Below are positions 14,836 through 19,758 of a stretch of DNA of 19,758 bases, piece after piece. Position 1 is the first letter of the stretch. Every line of letters starts with the position of its first letter. This DNA comes from UBA6921 sp031370545 (GTDB taxonomy: Bacteria > Pseudomonadota > Gammaproteobacteria > SG8-11). The position numbers were made by a program, and so were the translations under genes. The stretch is taken from NCBI GenBank assembly GCA_031370545.1, contig JANMQQ010000408.1:1-19758 (forward strand), in the 5' to 3' direction. The notes below the pieces were generated by a model that was given only the letters and a program-made list of their open reading frames with translations, was not told the DNA's origin and searched no databases.

Positions 14836-16096
14836 CAAAATCTCCCCGCAAGATTTCCTCTTCGAGGTGCCGGTCGATTTCGTTGCGGCGGAATAATTCG
14901 CCAATAGTAGAGAACGGAATAAATTCCGTGCCGGGGCCGATCCGACGGCATACCAATAACTCGGAATCGGTGAAATAGGTCGGAAGTACGGGCGAGTGGG
15001 TGTTAATGAGAATCTGCCGTTCAGCGGTCGCGGCGTTTTTTAACAGTTCGGCAATATGCCTCAATCGCCGGGGATGTACGCCGTTCTCAGGTTCTTCATA
15101 GCCTATCGTGGTCGAGCCGCTCATGGGAGAAAGCGCTGCCAGCAAGCCAAGCACGCGCAACGTGCCTTCGGAAATCAGGCGATTCGAATAGTAGGCATCA
15201 TCCTCGCACACGCGCAGGAACAATTCGGCCTTGTCCGTGCGCTCGATTTGAAGGTCTTTCAGGCGCGGCAACACTTGTGCAGCAGCAAGTTTAAGAGCAC
15301 TGAACTGAGGTTTGTTTCTCTCAGAAAGCGTGTAGTAAAAGGCGGCCATGTCTTCGCCGCGCGGTCCGATACTGGTCACGTCGGCGATGGCGTTACCTTG
15401 GCGCATCAACTCCCTGGGCTCGAAGTAGTAGAAATGGCAGCGCGCGAGCTCCTCACGCAACGCCGTGATGTGCGGGTAATGCGGCGCGTACAAAGCGGTT
15501 GAGGCGATGGTGTAGTCCAATCCGACGTCATGGAAAGTGGGATGTGCCTGTCCCTCCATGCGCAGACTGATCTTGCTGCCGGATCTTTCGATGAACGGTG
15601 TGCGCGATTTTTCATTGCCATTTTGCTTCAACGCCGCAAGCCGTTCGTTGACTACGCGCACTTGTCCCGAGCGCGAAGCCACTTGAAGCTCGACGTCGTA
15701 ACGTAAATATTTATGCGTAATGATGCCCTTTTCCGTCGCCGCCGACTCCGTGTCGTCAATGCCGCGCCGCAACTCCCGCACGCGTGTTTCCACTTCGCGA
15801 ATCACGACATCGCTGAGTTCGACGTCCGCGCTGAAAGAAATCACGTGGTACTCCTGAGAGGATAAACTTGCGATCCCCCCCGCAGTGTAGTGAACCGCTT
15901 CAAGTGGAACGCCGCGATGTCCCTCAAAGGCTTCCTTCAGATTTTTTTTCGTGACCAGCCGCGAAAATAGATTGAGCGCGTCGAAAAGATTACTCTTACC
16001 TGCCGCGTTTGGACCGAAGACGACGACTAAATTCGGCAAGGTGACGTCAACGTCCTTTAGCGATTTGTAATTTGTAACCTTGAATCTTCTAATCAT
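14828..16096 (-). CDS. RecF/OLD-type AAA ATPase (AAA15/AAA21-like)
   Basis: 422 residues. It begins MIRRFKVTNYKSLKDV, typical of RecF/SMC-like ATPases. Walker A is GPNAAGKS at 28-35. An insertion region of about 240 residues precedes the signature-like SEGTLRVLGLL at 309-319. Walker B is TIGYEEPENGVHP with E334/E335, and NTHSP with H367 forms the switch histidine. The C-terminus ends soon after, so no fused nuclease domain is present; that role probably falls to the overlapping TOPRIM-like gene. AGGAG 7 nt upstream supports the ATG. The stop of a broken gene overlaps this ATG by 8 nt. Family relatives act in phage defence (OLD, PARIS, Septu-type pairs); a defence role here is inferred from architecture and setting. 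Confidence 0.85.
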   Translation of the reverse strand: MIRRFKVTNYKSLKDVDVTLPNLVVVFGPNAAGKSNLFDALNLFSRLVTKKNLKEAFEGHRGVPLEAVHYTAGGIASLSSQEYHVISFSADVELSDVVIREVETRVRELRRGIDDTESAATEKGIITHKYLRYDVELQVASRSGQVRVVNERLAALKQNGNEKSRTPFIERSGSKISLRMEGQAHPTFHDVGLDYTIASTALYAPHYPHITALREELARCHFYYFEPRELMRQGNAIADVTSIGPRGEDMAAFYYTLSERNKPQFSALKLAAAQVLPRLKDLQIERTDKAELFLRVCEDDAYYSNRLISEGTLRVLGLLAALSPMSGSTTIGYEEPENGVHPRRLRHIAELLKNAATAERQILINTHSPVLPTYFTDSELLVCRRIGPGTEFIPFSTIGELFRRNEIDRHLEEEILRGDFGG

Positions 16097-16410
16097 GTTT
16101 CGACTCCTGCGGCGCGCTTGCCCTGGAAGAGATCACTCTGTTGTGTTTGAGCAAGTATACCGTTCGTACGTATACTGACACTCGACCGTCCGCATTGCGT
16201 TTAGTCAGAACAACATGCCCTACGATGCTCCATTGGCCAATGCCGGAGACTCAGTCCCTCAATCTCCTGCAACGTCTTCCCCGCAAGCCCTGCAAGTCGC
16301 CGTAGATGCCGACGGTGGATTGCATCACGCGCAAGTTCGTTGAGTTCGTGCGGCACTGATCCGAGACTGGTTTAGAGGCTAACTACCGCCGAAGCTATCC
16401 AATATTTCAT
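16089..16410 (-). pseudogene. Twice-broken gene upstream of the AAA ATPase
   Basis: On the minus strand, ATG at 16410 gives MKYWIASAVVSL, then an in-frame TAA (16372-16374). The same frame continues with TSLGSVPHELNELARDAIHRR and LAGLAGKTLQEIEGLS until a stop at 16201. Another frame, open from 16250, continues with SGIGQWSIVGHVVLTKRNAD and SVYVRTVYLLKHNRVIS, ending with TAG at 16089. The two overlap at 16201-16250, where one indel would join them. The joined product would be about 105 residues, and its stop overlaps the ATPase ATG by 8 nt (ATGATTAG). The SLGSVPHELNEL segment reminds me of the N-terminus of AlbA_2-type putative DNA-binding ATP-binding proteins, but this is weak. Coding character is judged by eye. 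Confidence 0.4.
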
Positions 16411-16604
16411 TTTTTGCGATGACCCAATAACTATTGGTTCATGAACCAACAACCTATTGTTTATACACTTGCTAAACAGACGTTTCCGTTTTCGAGTGAA
16501 GTAAGGCTATGCCTTGTGATGAGCTCTCTCTGCTTCATCAATCGAGGCGCATGGGCGTTACCTTCGTCGGGTGGTTTTCTCGTAGAGCACGCACGACTTT
16601 CCAA
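16411..16604. other. Gene-free stretch between parE and the island
   Basis: Apart from the palindrome at 16434-16449, I see no gene, tRNA or convincing terminator here. Open frames on the plus strand run antisense into parE and lack family features. With the broken gene at 16089-16410, this makes up the 508 bp between the ATPase and parE. Confidence 0.5.
16434..16449. promoter_or_regulatory. 16-bp perfect palindrome, operator-like
   Basis: TTGGTTCATGAACCAA is its own reverse complement. Imperfect flanking symmetry (CAATAACTA to the left, CAACCTATTG to the right) extends the dyad to about 36 bp. It lies 24 nt upstream of the ATG of the broken gene that heads the island operon, in otherwise gene-free A/T-rich DNA. 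The size and symmetry fit a dimeric repressor site. No regulator gene is recognised in the window. Confidence 0.45.
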
Positions 16605-18491
16605 CTACACCGTCGCCAAATCTCCCTTCTGCTCCAACCATGCCTTGCGGTCGGACGCGCGTTTTTTACCCAGTAGCATGTCCATCAATTGGTTGGTGTC
16701 GTCGCCGGGTTCGATGGTGAGCTGCACCAGGCGGCGCGTGTCGGGCGAGATGGTGGTTTCGCGCAGTTGCGGCGGATTCATTTCGCCCAGACCTTTGAAA
16801 CGCACTACGTTGACTTTACCGCGCAGTTTCTCCGCCGCGATGCGATCGAGCACGCCTTGTTTTTCGGCGTCGTCGAGCGCGTAGAACACGTGGTTGCCGA
16901 CGTCGATGCGGAACAGCGGCGGCATGGCAACGTACACGTGACCGGCAGCGACCAGCGGACGAAAGTGCCGCACGAACAGCGCGCACAATAATGTCGCGAT
17001 GTGCGCCCCGTCGGAATCGGCATCGGCGAGGATGCACACTTTGCCGTAGCGCAGTCCTTTCAAATCGTCCGAGCCGGGGTCGACACCTACCGCCACGGAA
17101 ATATCGTGCACTTCCTGCGAGCCCAGCACTTCGTTGGCGTCGACTTCCCAGGTGTTCAATATTTTTCCGCGCAGCGGCATGATGGCCTGGAACTCGCGGT
17201 CGCGCGCCTGTTTGGCCGAGCCGCCCGCTGAATCGCCTTCCACCAAGAACAATTCAGTGCGGGATAAATCCTGCGACGAACAATCCGCCAACTTGCCGGG
17301 CAAGGCGGGTCCGCTGGTGACTTTTTTGCGCACGACTTTCTTTTCGGCGCGCAACCGGTTTTGCGCGCTATTGATCGCCAACTCGGCGATGCGTTCGCCC
17401 TGATCGAGATTTTGATTGAGCCAGATGCCGAGTGTGTCTTTCACCACGCCGGATACAAACGCGGCGGTCTCGCGCGAAGTAAGGCGTTCCTTGGTCTGCC
17501 CGGAAAATTGCGGGTCGCTCATCTTGACAGATAAAACGTAACTGACTTTTTCCCATACATCTTCCGGCGCAAGCTTAATACCGCGCGGCAGCAGACTGCG
17601 CGTCTCGCAGAATTCGCGCAGCGCTTCGGTCAAGCCGGTGCGCAAACCATTCGAGTGGGTTCCGCCTTGCGTAGTCGGAATCAGATTCACGTAGCTTTCG
17701 GCAATCGGTTCGCCGCCTTCCGGCAACCACACCAGCGCCCAATCGACGGCTTCGTTGGTCGCGGCGAAACTGCCCACGAAAGGTTCGTCGGGCAACACGG
17801 GCAGATTGTGCAGTTCGCTGAGCAAATAATCCTTCAAGCCATATTCATAAAACCACTCGTCTTTCTCGCCGGTGTTTTCGTCAACAAACGACACCTTAAG
17901 TCCCGGGCACAACACCGCCTTGGCGCGCAGCACATGCTTCAATTTCGGCGCGGCGATTTTCGGCGAGTCAAAATATTTTGGATCAGGCCAGAAGCGCAGC
18001 GTGGTACCGGTGTTGCGCTTGCCGACTTCGCCGACCACTTTGAGTTCGGATTTTTTCGCACCGTCGGCAAACGTCATGTGGTATTCGTTGCCGTTGCGCT
18101 TGATCCACACTTCCAGATGCTTCGACAACGCATTGACCACCGACACGCCCACGCCGTGCAAGCCGCCGGAAAACTGATAATTGGAATTGGAAAATTTGCC
18201 GCCCGCGTGCAGCCGCGTGAGGATCACTTCCACGCCGGAAATTTTTTCAACCGGATGCAGATCCACCGGCATGCCGCGCCCGTCGTCGGCAACTTGCAGC
18301 GAGCCGTCTTTGTACAACACCACGTCGATATTTTTGGCGTGCCCCGCCATCGCCTCATCCACGCTATTGTCGATGACTTCTTGCGCCAGATGGTTGGGCC
18401 GCTCGGTCTGCGTGTACATGCCGGGGCGCTTGCGCACCGGTTCCAGACCCACCAGTACTTCAATCGCTGCGGCGTCGTAGGTTTTGCTCAT
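16605..18491 (-). CDS. parE: DNA topoisomerase IV subunit B ParE
   Basis: 628 residues (E. coli ParE 630). ParE is the ATPase subunit of topoisomerase IV. The GHKL ATP site shows VIDNSVDEA (N42, D46), DDGRGMP at 69-75 and GGLHGVG at 109-115. The transducer-domain segment QTKERL is at 332-337. The TOPRIM metal site is EGDSAGG at 418-424 and DADSDG at 490-495. The short length and lack of the GyrB-type insert identify ParE rather than GyrB, and parC lies downstream on the same strand. The ribosome site is weak (GAG before the ATG). A plausible sigma-70 promoter lies about 35 nt upstream. Confidence 0.96.
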   Translation of the reverse strand: MSKTYDAAAIEVLVGLEPVRKRPGMYTQTERPNHLAQEVIDNSVDEAMAGHAKNIDVVLYKDGSLQVADDGRGMPVDLHPVEKISGVEVILTRLHAGGKFSNSNYQFSGGLHGVGVSVVNALSKHLEVWIKRNGNEYHMTFADGAKKSELKVVGEVGKRNTGTTLRFWPDPKYFDSPKIAAPKLKHVLRAKAVLCPGLKVSFVDENTGEKDEWFYEYGLKDYLLSELHNLPVLPDEPFVGSFAATNEAVDWALVWLPEGGEPIAESYVNLIPTTQGGTHSNGLRTGLTEALREFCETRSLLPRGIKLAPEDVWEKVSYVLSVKMSDPQFSGQTKERLTSRETAAFVSGVVKDTLGIWLNQNLDQGERIAELAINSAQNRLRAEKKVVRKKVTSGPALPGKLADCSSQDLSRTELFLVEGDSAGGSAKQARDREFQAIMPLRGKILNTWEVDANEVLGSQEVHDISVAVGVDPGSDDLKGLRYGKVCILADADSDGAHIATLLCALFVRHFRPLVAAGHVYVAMPPLFRIDVGNHVFYALDDAEKQGVLDRIAAEKLRGKVNVVRFKGLGEMNPPQLRETTISPDTRRLVQLTIEPGDDTNQLMDMLLGKKRASDRKAWLEQKGDLATV

Positions 18492-18525
18492 GAGCTCAAA
18501 TTTTCAATAGGGAATGGCGCGGGAG

Positions 18526-18554
18526 ATTGTGCACACAAGCGCGGGATGGATCAA
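18526..18554 (-). promoter_or_regulatory. Candidate sigma-70 promoter of parE
   Basis: TTGATC (18549-18554) and CACAAT (18526-18531) are separated by exactly 17 nt on the minus strand, each matching four of six consensus bases. The leader to the parE ATG would be about 27 nt. It sits just beyond the terminator of the DUF3501 operon. Confidence 0.4.
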
Positions 18555-18559
18555 CGCAA

Positions 18560-18587
18560 TAAAAATTCGGGCGCCCGCAGGCGCCCG
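18560..18587 (-). terminator. Intrinsic terminator of the Fe-S protein/DUF3501 operon
   Basis: An 8-bp stem CGGGCGCC/GGCGCCCG (18568-18575, 18580-18587) with a 4-nt loop is followed on the minus strand by AATTTTTATT. It lies about 25 nt past the DUF3501 stop codon. Confidence 0.85.
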
Positions 18588-18609
18588 TTAAATTTCCCTA
18601 ACCGCTTGA

Positions 18610-19203
18610 TCAGGAAAAATCTTTCATCAACGCAGCGCGAACCGGCGACGCAAGCGGGTTGACATCGTAGCGATAAGCCGCGTGGTCGATGCCCACTGAT
18701 AGCGCCGCGCCTTTATTAAGCGCGGAGATCATTGCGGGACTAAACTCAAAACGCAGGAAGTGTACCGATGAAGTTTTTTCTTCGTTGGTGCGTTCCAGAT
18801 CTTCGTCGGAGATCGCCCACACCTTGTCAAGACCTTGCACCTGCATCCATACGCGGTCTTCGATGCCCTTCAGTTCCGCCAGCGCAGCGCGGCGCTCGGT
18901 CTCGTCGGAATATTCCAGCATAAAGGTTGCTTTAAGGTTGGTGCCGTCAGGAATCATAGGATTGTAAGCGTTCAGCTCGTCCTGAATTCCCTCGTGTTCG
19001 AACACGCGTTCGACACGCAGCATCTCCTGAATTTGGTACTGCATGGTCAGGCGATCTTCGAAATACAGGGTCGCGTTCGGGCCGACCGCGACCGCGCGGT
19101 GTTTCTTGTGCTCCAGCACCTGCGCGCGCATTTGAGTGCGCACCTGTGCGTATTTTTCGAGGCTGTATAAATCTTCGTGAGTCAGTCGTTTCATGGCGTT
19201 CAT
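18610..19203 (-). CDS. DUF3501 family protein
   Basis: 197 residues from the ATG at 19203, which overlaps the upstream stop codon as ATGA; a second ATG at 19194 (MKRLTHEDLYSLE) matches the usual family start and is also possible. The N-terminal LTHEDLYSLEKYAQVR, the central LYFEDRLTMQYQIQEMLRVER and the conserved NPMIPDG are DUF3501 hallmarks. No catalytic residues, membrane segments or signal peptide are recognisable. The family is typically encoded next to a cysteine-rich Fe-S protein and a rubrerythrin-like protein, and the Fe-S partner is indeed upstream here. A role in oxidative stress or redox metabolism is inferred from this association only. Confidence 0.85.
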   Translation of the reverse strand: MNAMKRLTHEDLYSLEKYAQVRTQMRAQVLEHKKHRAVAVGPNATLYFEDRLTMQYQIQEMLRVERVFEHEGIQDELNAYNPMIPDGTNLKATFMLEYSDETERRAALAELKGIEDRVWMQVQGLDKVWAISDEDLERTNEEKTSSVHFLRFEFSPAMISALNKGAALSVGIDHAAYRYDVNPLASPVRAALMKDFS

Positions 19204-19758
19204 CTCTCAATTCCGTAGGCTAGACGTAATAATGAAAGCGGATGCTCCGGCGCTTTGCCATTTTTCAAACCATTCTCAATCTGGTGGCCTGCCATTGGGC
19301 AATCGCTACTGTAATGATCTGGCACCGCTTGCTGCACACGTTGCACGACGGGCTTGCCGATTTTCATGGAGATCGCGTGAAACTCCTGCTTTACAGCGTA
19401 GGTGCCGTTGTGACCGGAGCAACGTTCAATGGTTTCAATTTGCGTTCCTGGCACCAATTGCAGCAGGTCACGTGTTTTCAGGCCCATGTTCTGTACGCGC
19501 AAGTGACAAGCAACGTGGTAGGAGATTTTTCCCAGCGAAATTTTGAAATCGGTTTTCAACTTGCCGCCCTTGTGGCGCAGCATCAGGTACTCGAACGGAT
19601 CAAAGATCGCCTTCTTGACTTTTAGCACGTCAGGATCGTTGGGGAACATCAACGGCAACTCCTGCTTGAACATCAGCACGCAGGAGGGAATCGGCGCGAC
19701 GATGTCGTAGCCCGCGTCGATGGCTTCCTTCAGCGCCGGGATGTTGGTCTCCTTGTGC
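19200..19758 (-). CDS. Cysteine-rich (Fe-S)-binding protein, GlpC/HdrB-like, 5' end outside window
   Basis: The frame is open to the right edge, so only the C-terminal 185 or so residues are visible. They include IPSCVLMFKQELPLMFP, VACHLRVQNMG, ERCSGHNGTYAVK and SSDCPMAGHQIENG, the cysteine motifs of the CCG domain found in GlpC, heterodisulfide reductase subunit B and related proteins, which bind Fe-S clusters and pass electrons. The ferredoxin-type clusters expected at the N-terminus are outside the window. Its TGA overlaps the ATG of the DUF3501 gene, so the two are translated together. The exact electron partner is unknown. The internal ATG at 19679 is not the real start. Confidence 0.85.
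   Translation of the reverse strand, partial: HKETNIPALKEAIDAGYDIVAPIPSCVLMFKQELPLMFPNDPDVLKVKKAIFDPFEYLMLRHKGGKLKTDFKISLGKISYHVACHLRVQNMGLKTRDLLQLVPGTQIETIERCSGHNGTYAVKQEFHAISMKIGKPVVQRVQQAVPDHYSSDCPMAGHQIENGLKNGKAPEHPLSLLRLAYGIER

Noticed and set aside
16154..16176. Dyad AGTATAC/GTATACT as a promoter operator of the ATPase operon.
   Set aside because: It lies inside the frame of the broken gene (codons for VYVRTVYLL), so the repeat of TAC/GTA codons can explain it. A -10-like TATACT on the minus strand has no usable -35 box.
13343..16604. Possible prophage, integrative element or CRISPR array in the island.
   Set aside because: No integrase, structural phage gene, att-like direct repeats or regularly spaced repeats are visible.
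16441..16884. 147-codon open frame on the plus strand starting at the palindrome.
   Set aside because: Two thirds of it is antisense to parE, it has no recognisable family features, and its ATG is only the centre of the palindrome.
17655..18662. 335-codon plus-strand open frame opposite parE.
   Set aside because: Parasitic frame over strongly conserved ParE coding sequence; composition rich in H, R, Q and F as expected from the antisense of a GC-rich gene.

Overview
The window comes from a gammaproteobacterial chromosome. The evidence is a complete EF-P beta-lysylation module (efp, epmA, epmB), a FimX-type polar type IV pilus regulator, HtpX with a sigma-32-like promoter, and topoisomerase IV subunits close in length to the E. 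coli proteins. Genus cannot be fixed from sequence alone. The DUF3501 plus Fe-S protein pair at the right edge is a combination I associate with environmental, often chemolithotrophic or methylotrophic, gammaproteobacteria; this is recollection, not evidence.

Layout. 1-595: 3' part of a DUF2971-like gene, more A/T-rich than its neighbours. 641-3308: EF-P module, with efp-epmA on the minus strand (TAATG stop/start overlap) and epmB divergent on the plus strand. 3437-7718: a large PilZ-like protein, a 154-bp palindromic MITE-like element, then fimX, all on plus. 7719-8008: a REP-like palindrome and a strong bidirectional terminator. 8009-8887: htpX (minus) behind a near-consensus heat-shock promoter. 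9075-10886: a second, paralogous PilZ-like protein (minus). 11012-13273: parC (minus). 13343-16410: a compact accessory island on the minus strand. 16605-18491: parE (minus). 18610-19758: DUF3501 gene and the C-terminal part of a cysteine-rich Fe-S protein (minus), overlapping by ATGA and ending in a clear intrinsic terminator.

The island lies between parE and parC and is the most unusual part. In transcription order it holds a twice-broken gene, a RecF/OLD-type AAA ATPase, a small DUF4276/TOPRIM-like protein, a remnant resembling the N-terminus of a type III DNA methyltransferase (Mod), and an MNT/HEPN (MntA/HepT) toxin-antitoxin pair whose HepT C-terminus looks frameshifted. Three gene junctions in the island share the same 8-nt overlap geometry. 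The ATPase plus TOPRIM-like pair looks intact and is the best candidate for an uncharacterised defence-type system. A 16-bp perfect palindrome just upstream of the broken first gene may be its operator.

The second theme is cyclic-di-GMP and pilus control. FimX (degenerate GGDEF and EAL domains) has two large PilZ-like paralogues as near neighbours, one on each side, suggesting a local c-di-GMP effector group.
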